From assembly GCA_036345935.2 (NCBI GenBank), contig JADWOT020000004.1:13274617-13338616 (forward strand): 64,000 nucleotides of DNA, written 5' to 3'. The notes below the pieces were generated by a model, which saw only the letters and a program-made list of their open reading frames with translations, was not told the origin of the DNA and did no database searches. How positions within the stretch are numbered: the stretch's first letter is position 1; each line of letters opens with the position of its first letter. The DNA is from Taenia hydatigena. Lineage: Eukaryota > Platyhelminthes > Cestoda > Cyclophyllidea > Taeniidae. The position numbers were made by a program, and so were the translations under genes. Positions 11,320 to 21,925 of the stretch are shown here, in pieces.

Positions 11320-12954
11320 GGCGCAATTCTCGCAAGTGATAAGGTGAGTGAGTCGGTGCGATCAGGTCGCCTCCTGCAAAGTGGTAATGTCGGAGGCATT
11401 ACTGGTGGTGTGGCAAGGACGAGTGGGGAATCGGTCAATAACTTCACACCGAGTCGACGTTTCTAGAAGTGCGAGTAGCTTACATTGTGCAGTGTATTGA
11501 TTGCCATATTGATGGATCAAGTTGAAGTATTGGTCAGTCAGTCAGTCAATGAAGATGACCTTGAGGGAGGATGGCTCCAATTGCAAAGCTGTGTGGACAC
11601 AAAGTAGAATTATCTTGACGCGTCAGTAAGCCTGCGTGGTAGGGCAGAGTGTAAAGGGAAGGCGTAGAAGATGGCATAATGGTAGCAGAGGTGGTGAATT
11701 GTTGTTTGTGCTAAACACTACTTAATCATGATGAATTTACAGTTTTATCAGAAAAGTGCTGTCTTTGGGGAGTAAGGTCAAGTGGTCGAACCTCTCCTCC
11801 CTCCTTCCTTCCACCTATGTCAAACCACTTGTAAATGAGGCGATAAGCACGCCATTATTCAACTTTCGCATTTATAACATGTTATTCTCAAGGGAATCGC
11901 CATCCTTGTCATGTGGAACAAATCTTCCCTACAACAAAGCATTAAAAGCCAGCATTAACTCATTCCTGGAAAACCTAATCCATTTAGTTTGTAGCGAATT
12001 TTTAAAGTGCTAGAAGCACGCAGTCTAAAGTTGCATGTCTTCAGCTCACACCACAATGCGACGCCATTCATTTATTTGTGGAATAATTTTCCCAAAGTTT
12101 TACCATAGCATGGATACGGTAGTAAATCTTCCGAATAGATTTTCGTCAGCATTGAAAATACCCATCTTTACTTTCATATCTGGTGCATACATCGCTTCAC
12201 TTTCGTCCTGACAAGCACCGACGCAAGCCTGGGCTTGTAGAAAAGCGTTCCAGTCTATATCTAGTTGGGTAATTCCATAACATTATTGTGCAACACTATT
12301 AAATTAGCGGCCTTACTTTATTCAAAGACCACTGTCAACAAGTGGAGGGAAGTATCAGCACAATGTCAGCGAGGCAGTTGAAAGGCCAGCAGATCAACAC
12401 ATTGGACGAAGATAATGAGTGCAATGGACTGTTGTTACACAAACAGGTGACGAAAAATGGCATTCAATAAACTGACTTCCGTACCACAAACTCTATCTCA
12501 CAGGATCATTCCTTTCAGTATACCACTAAAATCTTTTTCCTTTGGTGGGGTACCTTCTCAAGGGCAAATATACAAGTCTTAAAGGATATTCTCGTCCAAT
12601 CTGCCGACACAACTTCTTCCTTTTCGAAATCAAACTGCGGTCCCTGTTTAACGGGATGACGGTCGACAGGTTGCCGTCAAGAGATAATATAACATGCATG
12701 ACACCAGCATCCAGCCTCGCTTAGACATGGAGACGAACGGAGTCAATAAATATTTCTTTTTTGCAACGGAAATGTGGGATTAGTTTCCACTGACCGTGCA
12801 GAGCTTGCTAAATGTGAAAGATTGCATAAGTACCTTTAAAGAAGTTTTAAGGGAAGTGTGAGTTTGATGCTTCTACCCCGTCAAAAGATGCGGTAGTGTT
12901 GCCTTCACACACTGCCAGCACATGAACATTCTCCACTTCCACCACTATCGGACT
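11320..12954. other. No gene seen
   Basis: The longest open frames are 85 codons or fewer and unrecognised. Nothing else was noted before the gypsy insertion site. Confidence 0.4.
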
Positions 12955-12959
12955 AACAT

Positions 12960-13195
12960 TGTGATGCTTATGTTCTTTAAGTGTGCTTTGTAGGCCAGAG
13001 GGGGGGGGGGCGACAATTTGCACCTGGTAGCGGGGCGTCGTGGCGACTCACTGGAGCGTGACTCATCCCCGTCCTGAACTCTCTTACAAGGTCTTGCTGT
13101 ACTCACTCTCTCTCTCATCCATAATAAAGATGTCGAAGCGTATCCAGACTTCTAATAACAGGGGCGATAAGAAGGAAGAGGAGGAACCCTCTACA
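12960..13195 (+). repeat. 5' LTR of the gypsy element (contains the gag start)
   Basis: Starts TGTGATGCTTATG and ends CCTCTACA; 236 bp. It aligns with 16935-17162 end to end at roughly 90 percent by eye. A poly-G run (13001-13010) and a poly(A) signal AATAAA (13123-13128) are present, and the gag ATG at 13130 follows the signal by one base. Both the TG...CA ends and the flanking duplication support these limits over a shorter LTR. Confidence 0.8.
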
Positions 13196-13795
13196 CTGAT
13201 GGCAGCATTAGCAGACCTTCCCCGTTTCAAGGAAGAAAAGAATTTTGAGGATCGGATGGAAACCGTGAGGCTTAACATCCACTTATACCTCCAGCGGCAG
13301 AGAATTCCGCTGATCCTGCACGCTCTTCCGCAAGAGCTTTTCTTAGCAGTGATTGATGCCGGGGTCGCGCCTAACTCCGATCCTGACCAGTGCTGTGCGA
13401 TCCTGGCTCAACTCGTTATCAGCCAGCGAGAGAAGTCGCTAGCTAGGGACTTCTTTTGCCGCGAACAAAAACCAGGCGAATACGACTAGGAGTACGCTGT
13501 GGTCCTGCGAATCCTCGCCAAACGGCGCTTCTGAGACTGCCTACCCAACAAGGTGAAAAATTGGGTGGCTGTTCAATTCAAAGCCGAAGTCCGACCACCG
13601 TCCATCACAGCAAAGCTCCAGGCCATGAAGATCAACGATCTCAGCCAGTTGGTGGAGGCAGCGACCAGGAAGCGTTCCAAATGTCCAACTGCCGACCGAA
13701 TTCTACACATCCACGTTGAACTCCGACGCGCCGTATCTCAGAAGCAGGTGAGCCGCACTATTTCTTATTCTGCCTACCCTCCCATGGTTCGATCC
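13130..13795 (+). pseudogene. gag of the gypsy element, interrupted
   Basis: The first 22 codons lie in the LTR. The capsid-like region continues to a TAG at 13487, then the same frame resumes with one further stop (TGA near 13532) and similarity to the second subfamily at 63055-63738 continues to about 13800 (for example KVKNWVAVQFKAEVRPPSI). No CCHC zinc knuckle is visible. The Gag protein would form the virus-like particle core. This copy is non-functional as read. Confidence 0.85.
13197..13207 (+). other. Mutated primer-binding site inside gag
   Basis: TGATGGCAGCA follows the LTR end after one spacer base. The related copies at 51932 and 63122 read TGGTGGCAGC, matching the TRIM PBS. It is translated as part of the gag frame (LMAAL here, LVAAL in the others). 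Confidence 0.6.
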
Positions 13796-13799
13796 CATT

Positions 13800-14085
13800 C
13801 ATGCAATTCTCAGCCAAGCTAGAGGGACACCCCTGCAGTTTTCCCCTTGACTCAGGCGCAGCCAAGGCATTAGTGAATCCCCAAGCGTCCCTAGATCTCC
13901 GCACCAAGTTTCACACCAGTACTCCCTCTGCAAAACTTCTCTTAGCAGAAGGGAGAAAGATGAAGGTAAAAGGCTAGACGTCGCTAAAAGTGTCACTGGA
14001 TAAGAAACCTGGACAGTCTAATTTATTATGTGCCCCGAGTTAGTTTGGGACGCGGTACTCGGCGTTGGCTTCCTTCGTAACACCA
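13800..14085 (+). pseudogene. Aspartic protease domain, frame-broken
   Basis: The active-site motif DSGA (Asp codon at 13849-13851) lies in PLDSGAAKALV, the usual retropepsin pattern. The frame differs from gag and is cut by TAG near 13975 and further shifts. The flap-to-end segment (WDAVLGVGFL, around 14046-14076) is in the downstream pol frame. Confidence 0.8.
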
Positions 14086-15077
14086 AGGCGGTTCTGAATT
14101 TCGCAGAAGAGACATTCGTGACCCAGCAGTATAAGGAAACAAGCCCAGTCAGATCCTCTCCAAAAAAGAACGCAGACGAAATCGGTAGCGGTCTTTTCGG
14201 GGCTACGGGCATTCCCATCAACAACTTAGATGAGCTTTGCTCCCAGTTGACACAGATCACTGATAGCGAGAGAACGGACCTGCGCTCATTGCTTAGCAGG
14301 TATCCGGGTCTGTTCTCATGGCGAGGAGCGAAACTCGGACGAACAAATATAGTCAAACATACTATTGCCACGGGCAAAGCTGGGCCCATTTGGCAACCAC
14401 CCAGACGTATACTGCCGCTCCTCCTGGACGACGTAAACCGTCTGGTGGAAGAGATGATCAAGGATGAAGCTATAAAAGCATCCAAGTCACCATGGGCTTC
14501 CCCAATCGCACAGGTAAGGAAAAGTGACGGTAGTCTACGGCTGTGTATCGATCACAGAAAGCTAGATGCCGTAACTGAAAAGGACGCCTTTCCCTTACCT
14601 CATATCAACGACTCCTTGGATGCTCTGCATGGATCAAAGTGGTTCTCCACACTAGGCTTAAAATCCGGATACTGGCAAGTAGAAGTGGCAGCCACTTTCC
14701 AGCGCCTGATGCAGACAGCACTGATCGGGCTTTTTCCTAAACATTGCATAATCTCCCCAATGACGTCCTTGTTTTTGGTAGACATCCGCGAGCATATCGC
14801 CAATCTTAAACTAGTCCTGAACTGTCCGCAGGATGCAGATTTGACCTTGAATCCAAAGGAGTGCCAGTTTTTTCGTCGTTCAGTCACCTTCTTGGGCACA
14901 GTCCCGTCAGATCTGATGGCAGTCACTGAAGATCGCACAAAACAAGTGAGAACCTGGCCAACACCAACTAATCAGACAGAACTCCGCAGCTTCCTCGGTT
15001 TGGCAAACTACTATAGGCGTTTCATCAAAGGCTTCGCCACGATCGCTAGTCCTCTACACAAACTAAGGGAGAAGTAG
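14028..15077 (+). pseudogene. Reverse transcriptase domain, open but catalytically broken
   Basis: 349 codons without a stop. Recognisable in order: the spacer with WASPIAQVRKSDGSLRLCID (about 14490-14550), FPLPHINDSLDAL (about 14588-14626), LKSGYWQVEVA (about 14658-14690), FQRLMQTALIGLF, then NPKECQFF and FLG, and the connection LRSFLGLANYYRRFIKGFA (about 14980-15040). Roughly 35 residues expected between QVEVA and TFQRL are absent. The catalytic Y-x-D-D box, expected just after KHCII near 14750, is replaced by SPMTSLFLVD because of a shifted frame that is restored a few codons later. RT activity is therefore lost despite the open frame. Confidence 0.9.
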
Positions 15078-15640
15078 GCGAAAAAGAATTTCAGGTGTGA
15101 GAACGAACATGATGAAACGTTCAAGTAACTAAAGCGAATGCTCTGCCCCGCTCCGATTCCGGCTTTACCAAACTTCGAGACCGACGCACCACCCTTTGTA
15201 CTAGACAGACACTTTCGCAGCGAGACAAAGAAGGCAGAGAACACGTCATCGCCTACGCTGGTGCCAGACTAGACAAAAAAATGAGACAGAAGAGTGCAAC
15301 AGAACGTGAACTTTTCGCAGTCTATACAATGGTGCGACACTTCAAGCACTACCCGATAGCGAGACAGGTCATAGTGAGAACAGACCGTCAGGCGCTGACC
15401 TCGTTGAAAACAATGGAGGAGCTCGACCATTCGGTTGCACGCTGGTAAGAGGGACTGCAACAATATGACTTCACTGTGCAGCACAGAAAAGGGGACTCGC
15501 ATAGCAACGCGAATGCATTATCCCGCAGACCTCGCTCAGTGGAAAGGCATAGCAGTGTAGTGGAAGCCCTATTTTTAAGCAAACCGACTGAACATCAGTG
15601 GAGAGACACACAGAATACAGATCCCGACACGACCCTGGTA
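15078..15640 (+). pseudogene. RNase H domain, several stops
   Basis: After TAG at 15075-15077 the region keeps RNase H landmarks in shifting frames: ALPNFETDAPPFVL, then YAGARLDKKMRQKSATEREL (the Glu-bearing helix), VRTDRQALTSL and the tail GDSHSNANALSR. At least two frame changes and in-frame stops (such as TAA near 15447) interrupt it. Confidence 0.85.
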
Positions 15641-15814
15641 TAGGACAGGTTCCTGGCAGCTTCGTCTAAGCCCACTGCGGAAGAGACGAAATCGTCCAGC
15701 AAGGCAGCCGGGCTGATATAGCAACAATGGTCCAAACTCTCCCTTGAAGATGAAGTCTTGTGGTACCAAGGAGTCGTCACGTCTCCCAAGCTTTGGCTGT
15801 TCCAGGTTCCCTAA

Positions 15815-16878
15815 TACAAACAGCCCTTCAAAAGTTGCACGAACAGTTGGGTCACGTAGGCGAGCAAAAGATGGTGGAGGCCTCGATGAAGCGATACTGG
15901 TAGCCCTCCATCTCCCCAGACGTGCAGGACTTCTGCCGAACCTGCATTACTTGCAGCAGGTTCAAGAACCCTCATTCCACAGCAGTTGCATCCCTGCAGC
16001 CTATGCCTACAGGATTTGCGAGCGAACGAGTGGGTATTGACATCATGGGCCCTCTACCACTCACCAAGAAGGGAAGCCGACATATTCTATTTATGGTTGA
16101 CTACTTCACGAAAGTGGCCAAAGCGGAATTCATGAAGTCGCAAGACGCCGAGACAGTCGTGTCAACCATTTTCAATCGTTGGATCTGCCAACACGGAGTG
16201 CCTGAATCAGTCCATAGCGACCAAGGCCCTAGTTTGGAAAGCCGACTCTTCGTTGAACTATGCAGTTCCCTTGGAACTAACCGAACCCTGATAGGACTAC
16301 TAAAGGCTTTCACGAAGGAGGCACGATCGGAAGATTGGGATTTAAACATCGGACGCGCTTTTCTCGCCTATAGGGCTACGGTCCATACATCAACCGGTGT
16401 CTCTCCGTTCAAGATGCTCACAGGCCGCGAGATGAGAGTTCCCTCCGATGTATTCCTACCGAGTAAGGAAGTCGCTACTGACAACGCCATGGAGTACGTA
16501 CTACGTCTCAAAGAAGGAATAAGGAAGGCGTTTAATCTTGCCCGCCGACACCTGCAAAGATATCATGCCAGACAAAAGCAACACCACGACAAGCACAATC
16601 GACTCACCGTCTACCACGAAGAAGATCTCGTCCAAATATATCGTCCGGTTCCTCCGCCTGGAATATATCGCAAATTTCACCACCCTTGGAGTAAAGACCC
16701 CTTCCGCGTAGTAAAAGTCCTGTCTCCCACGAACTACCTCATCCGCAATGCAGAACTCCATACCCAGCCAATAACCGTCCATCACAATAAGATCCGACCT
16801 TACAGAGGTGCTCCGCCGGTCGGTTACGAGGACAAAACCTACGTAATCGTAGAAGAAAGAAGCCACCCGATGGTTTAA
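15815..16878 (+). pseudogene. Integrase, open through most of its length, lacks the catalytic Glu region
   Basis: The zinc-binding N-terminus (HEQLGH, then CRTCITC at about 15931-15951) starts in another frame and joins a 318-codon open stretch (15922-16878). The first catalytic Asp is in GIDIMG (about 16031) and the second in HSDQGP (about 16213). The segment that should carry the third residue, Glu, is missing: the sequence runs from CSSLGT straight to NRTLIGLL near 16272. The C-terminal GPY/F-like module (PPPGIYRKFHHPWSKDPFRVV) is intact. The stop is followed by the purine-rich lead-in to the 3' LTR. Confidence 0.9.
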
Positions 16879-16934
16879 TTAAGGAGAACCAATGAGAGTA
16901 GCACCGGGGACGGCGCTCAAAAGACGAGGGACTA

Positions 16935-17162
16935 TGTGATACTAATGCTCTTTAAGTGTGCTTTGTAGGCCAGAGGGGGGGCGACAATTTGAACCTGGTA
17001 GCGGAGCGGCGTGGTGACTCCCAGGGGCGTGACTCATCCCCGTCCTGAACTCGCTTGCAAGGTCTCGCTGTACCCTCTCTCTCATCCATAATAAAGATGC
17101 CGAAGCGTGTTCAGACTTCTAACAACAAGGGCGATAAGAAAGAAGAGGAGGAACCTTCTACA
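16935..17162 (+). repeat. 3' LTR of the gypsy element
   Basis: Starts TGTGATACTAATG and ends CCTTCTACA; 228 bp. It includes AATAAA at 17090-17095 and the ATG at 17097 with the first 22 gag codons, after which homology to the 5' copy stops exactly. AAAAGACGAGGGA, three to four bases upstream of the LTR, is the likely polypurine tract. Confidence 0.8.
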
Positions 17163-17167
17163 AGCAT

Positions 17168-18800
17168 ACTCTCTAACACACTATGCGTTGAATTTAACTT
17201 AAGTGCCTCAAGCATTATCATGCATTCCAACATGGAAGCAAAAGAATTTATGTGAAAAAGAACAAATCCTACACGGTAGGCTTTTCTCTTCCTGCGTATA
17301 ATTTGGCAAGCACATATGTAGGTAAAATAGAAAAGAGTTGGTGGGATTCGCGGATAAGTGCAAATTAACGGCGACCGATAAATGACTTCTGATGATACGA
17401 AACGATTCAAGAGTAGTAGCTTAATATTAAATAATAAAATTCCCATTCACGTAAAGCACTCGTGCATGTCCTCGTGCATATAAATGAAGTCTCGACTATT
17501 ACCACCGAACAGAACCCGTAAAACCCGACACGCAGTCATTCCTTAAATAACACTTGCGTGAGGAAAGTGTCACAGCATCTCGAAATCACAGTACATTTGA
17601 AGAACACAAGCATTGCGAATGCAGCAAGCGCGTTAAAGATTTGTTAACATAGTGTACAGCATGCATAGTGTGGCATGATAGACAAATAAATGATGGTTAT
17701 AACACTGCTTACCGAAAGCTGAGGTCAGGTGTTGCGAGGACATGATTTGTTTACTTCTCGTCGGCGGAGAGCACATGCAAAGGGGACAGAGGAGGCTACT
17801 TCTAGCTCTCAAGCTCTTTAAGACACTTGGGCGCTGCCTACCTATCTTACTTCCCCTTTAGTGCTCTAAATCCCTAACGCTGGAGGAGGTCAAAGCCATA
17901 GGAGTTCGGAGTCCGTTCGGAGCTAGTGCCATCCGTTTGGTCATGCAGTTCAATTATGTTGACCGCCTCTTCACCAAAAAGTGCATTCAAACAGGCATGC
18001 ATTCCAAAAACTGCAGGTCACCCTTTCAGCCCAAACGTCAGTGCTCTGCTCTACCTCGGCTTCCTATCGCACGAGAGATATGCCGTTGTACAGGCACATA
18101 TTAAGGCGATGAACTGCGAAGGGTTGAGCGCAAAGTTGCGCTTTGCAGACGATTTAGCTTGCTGGTGGGATTGCTCGGAGGGCAGCGCTAATTCACGGCG
18201 AATCAGATGGGAGGCCAGCAACAAAGACGAATAAAGATCAAATGAACTCTTCGATTCAGTCAATGCAAAGTGGCGAAAGATGCAAAAAAACATTCACAAA
18301 ACCCTTCATTTCATATGTCTTAGAGTTAGTGCACTCTTGTCACCTTTAATGCAGGCACATTGTAGAAAATTGCCTCGTTTAGGTCATTCATGAGTGCTAC
18401 CATGACCAGCTTTGCCCATAAGAAAAGAAAGCGCGTTTTATCATGAGGGATGCACCGTTCAAGGTGGCGTTTATTATGTCGATGGCTATGAACTCTTCCG
18501 TGATGGGCTTCACACGTCCCTGTGGGAAATTCGCAGGTGAATAATTAATGCATGCAGCCCACAAATCGTTCCATTCTTCCAATTCTCTGACTGACTAGTG
18601 ATTCCACTGCTTCACCGACCGTGTGTCCGGTTGATTGATTGATTGAGTTACTGATTTATTCAGTGATATATTCACCTCCCTGCCCCTTCATTTTCCTTTA
18701 TGCTGTTCCGCTGATCCACCGAAAGTCTAGCCCCCTTCTTTAGCCTACTCGTCAATGAAGGTGGCGGCACAATATTGCAGCCGTAGATGTGGTATTCCTC
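17168..18800. other. No gene seen
   Basis: Open frames reach 102 codons (17926-18234, +) without a recognised domain. No repeats stand out. Confidence 0.4.
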
Positions 18801-21550
18801 CCTCTTTCCTTGGTTGCGTGCAAATTCAGTAGCTAGCGCGTACGGCTTGCGGGTGTTTTCCCTCCATCATTGACAAGTTTAATGGCTGACACTGCCACAT
18901 ATTTCGCACATTTGAAACCCATTTTTATGGCTAAGTAGTAGCATGTCATTTCCTACCAATTCATGACACACTCAGCAGTGGACAGCCTACTTTAAGATGC
19001 GCTCGTCATCCATGTCAACATGCAACTGCAGGGCAAAGCAAAATATTACGCAGCGGTCAACAGCGCTCTAAATCGCAACAAAACATCTCCATCACTATTG
19101 TATACATACCCACTGCAGCGCCTTCAGCCTTCCCTCACCCCAACAACACCAAATAAGACACAACATTCGAGCAGAATACACATCTATTCCACATACCCAC
19201 GACCCACTCAGTGAAGGTACAACGGCGAGCAAAACAAGTGGCCCCACCACCAACACTCGTAATTTAGCCAACTACTGACGCGTTACACAGTCCGTCTCTC
19301 CGCCTCCAGCGTCATCCTCCGTGCTCTCCTTGGTAATTGTGCTGCACCTGCAATCTCCTCCCCACCTTTTATGGCCAAAGCGCATCCCGCAGGGAATGAT
19401 GCGGATCCACCGACCATCATGCCTACAAGCAAAATCATTAACCGACAGATGTAGTCGTTAAACACACACCCACGGAACCAAGTGGGGCACCAAATCAGTG
19501 GACATTTACCGTTTCTCCTACCAATTAATCGCACTTTGGCAATATGTCACCTTACTCACTGTAGCACATAAGCCTGTAGCCGTCAATGAAAACGCCTCCT
19601 TGAGTAGGTTATGCATGCATAGAAACTTCTCAACAACTTGTTTCGAATTTCTTTAGCATTAGCCAAACTACTTTCAAGCATATACAGCTCACACTAACCA
19701 CAATGCCGATTACTTCACAACTACCTCGTATTGGCTTCATCTCACACCATACAACTATCAAAGGCGACAGAACCTCAACATCCTATTTTAAAACAAACAA
19801 GCGAAACTAATAAGTGTAGGGCAATGATAACACCAGACTTAACTTATGCAACATTTCGTCTTACAGGAAAGTACTCACCAGACTACTGCTTAGCACCAAA
19901 ACACCGCATCCAGTCTTTCATAACTCCTCCGAGCACAAAGTCACGCTACTTATGATATCATCCACTATCCAACCAACCACCAGGACAGCTTCACCTTCTC
20001 CCCTTCTAAATTATTCAGCAAAACGAACAAGCGATGAACAGTGCTGTTGCTGGATAACAAAGTCTCGTCCAAATTCAATTCCTCATGTTCATTCAATAAC
20101 AAAATTTGTATGCGTTTCGACTTGTTCATATGCGTGCACACAACTATGAACAAGTCAACTTGATGCATTCCAAGTACATAAACTGACAAGTAACATAAAA
20201 TGCATCCATGCACAATGAAAAAATCAGTAAATACAAAGATAAAAGGCATACACTTCAAAATGCAAACATGTCGGAGTTCGAGAAAAGGTTCCAGAGTAGA
20301 TTTAACAACAGCTCTGCAGCACTCCCGCCCATTTCCACTCCAATTCACCGGCCTTTCTCAACGCGATAATAAGCCTGCCCACCAGTTCAACACTAACCTC
20401 GCATCCATCTCGTCTGTTTACCTGATGACCATGCAATTACCCAATGCTTGAACCAAAAGAGCTAACACCTATCGCTATGCCATCAAACGCAACAATATCA
20501 TCCATAGCAGGATCCGCATCGCAGGTCGAAGGAGACGCCCCCACAAATGACTTCAACATCCCACATTGCATATCATTCCACACGATCATTACATGTAGCT
20601 TCATCACTACTGTAAATTCGTATTATCCGAAACGTACAGATGGAAAATAAGTGGGAAAGCCGATACAAAAACGTCCGATGACCCACCGCATCAACACATA
20701 CAAGCAAATATAATATCTTAAAAACCAAACATTTAAGGCCGAAACAAGGCAACGTCTGTGTAGCAATGCGAAAGTGCCCAGCGAAGAGTTACAGGTCTCT
20801 CAGCAACCATCCTCCTGCTCCTCAACAATCCTCAAACACTAACTCATGTCAGAGCTGAACCCACATAACAAGTTTCACAAAGATACTATCAACACACGAC
20901 CGTGGTCTCGAAGTCAAGAAACGACCGAATCGCGAAGTGCTCCGCACACTCCATACATTTTCCACCAAAGCAGACAATATAGGTACAAAAACAACGCACC
21001 TACTACCATACACAAATACGAAAGGATCTACGAAGAGGTGATAAGAACACGTTACACAAAATAGCGACCAATAAACTACAACCTAATCTTACCTAAGAAA
21101 TGCAATGAGTAACAGCGACGGCGAGATTCGCACTCAGTATTACTAGGTGACACTTCCACGCCCAGCAGATAATGCCGCATCACAAATACACATTCCCGTC
21201 AAGTGAAATAATGAAGACCAACATGCATACCAAATGACGCCACACAGCTGAAATTCAAGCATGCTTTCAAGCACCAGACGCTTCACACAACTACGAAGAC
21301 TCAAACCAACCGCGTAAAGACGGCTCGGCACAACAAAATCGCACGATTAAGTTTCGTTATTCCACAACAAAATTGGTCTCTGAATTCAGTCTGCTCTGTC
21401 CCTTGCATTCGATAAAACCCATACAACGCCAAAACTCAACAATGGCGATAGATTGACAGGCATGTATTTATACGCATGTGCAAAGTAGTCATCCCCAATA
21501 AACAGCCAAAATATATATCCCAAAAGGAGAAAGGACTATGACAATGCAAT
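18800..21550. other. A+C-rich domain (+ strand), no gene recognised
   Basis: Purine/pyrimidine balance is normal but A and C dominate the + strand. For example 20461-20520 has 20 A, 20 C, 8 G and 12 T. Open frames (up to 127 codons on the minus strand at 19965-20348) are probably by-products of this bias. It could be long-decayed satellite or a strand-biased transcribed or replicated domain. Confidence 0.5.
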
Positions 21551-21745
21551 ATTGCTTACTCGAGGCCTAACTTGATTGTTCGAACTAGATCAGCCAGGTT
21601 TCCAGAATGTTTATTTCGTTGGATTTAGCGTGACAGTGCCGTCAAGGATTCAATTCAAAATCATTGACAAACACCATAAGACATTCGAGACCAAAGGTAA
21701 GGCATGTGGTTTTGAGCGCGTGTTGTTTCTAGGTTTAATGATGCT

Positions 21746-21925
21746 TGCACTACTTTGTTTGTTCTGACTACCGGTTCCAGACACTTGGGTGGCCACATTG
21801 CCCCAGTTGGGTGGACTGGCCTCCAAGCCATGCTTACAGCCCCGTTCTCTCTGCTTGCTAAATATGCATATTCTGCTTTAGCATTATGTCTCGTTTTGCC
21901 ATCGAGGAAGGCTTGGCTTGCAGCA
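21746..21925 (+). repeat. Diverged solo LTR of the TRIM family
   Basis: Shares TACTTTGTTTGTT, GGTGGCCACATTGCCC, GGTGGACTGGCCTCC and the TTTTGCCATCGAGG end region with the LTR at 740-941 but is more diverged. The flanking 5-mers ATGCT and GTACT agree at three of five positions. Confidence 0.7.

Larger units (their letters stand above)
12955..17167 (+). mobile_element. Ty3/gypsy LTR retrotransposon, both LTRs, coding region damaged
   Basis: The element spans 12960-17162. Flanking 5-mers AACAT (12955-12959) and AGCAT (17163-17167) differ at one base and fit a target duplication. The order is gag, aspartic protease, reverse transcriptase, RNase H, integrase, which is the Ty3/gypsy (Metaviridae) order. 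Stops and frameshifts break gag, protease and RNase H. Deletions remove parts of RT and integrase. Both LTRs run past the poly(A) signal and the gag start codon, so the start of gag is LTR-encoded. The copy is not autonomous. Confidence 0.93.

Noticed and set aside
9425..11347. Chain of 90-136 codon frames in the satellite
   Set aside because: They recur with the repeat unit and shift frame between units; explained by the satellite.
16880..17260. A second gypsy element beginning at 16935 (LTR plus truncated gag)
   Set aside because: Homology stops exactly at CTACA in both copies, with a matching 5-bp flank, so the repeat is the 3' LTR that itself carries the gag start.
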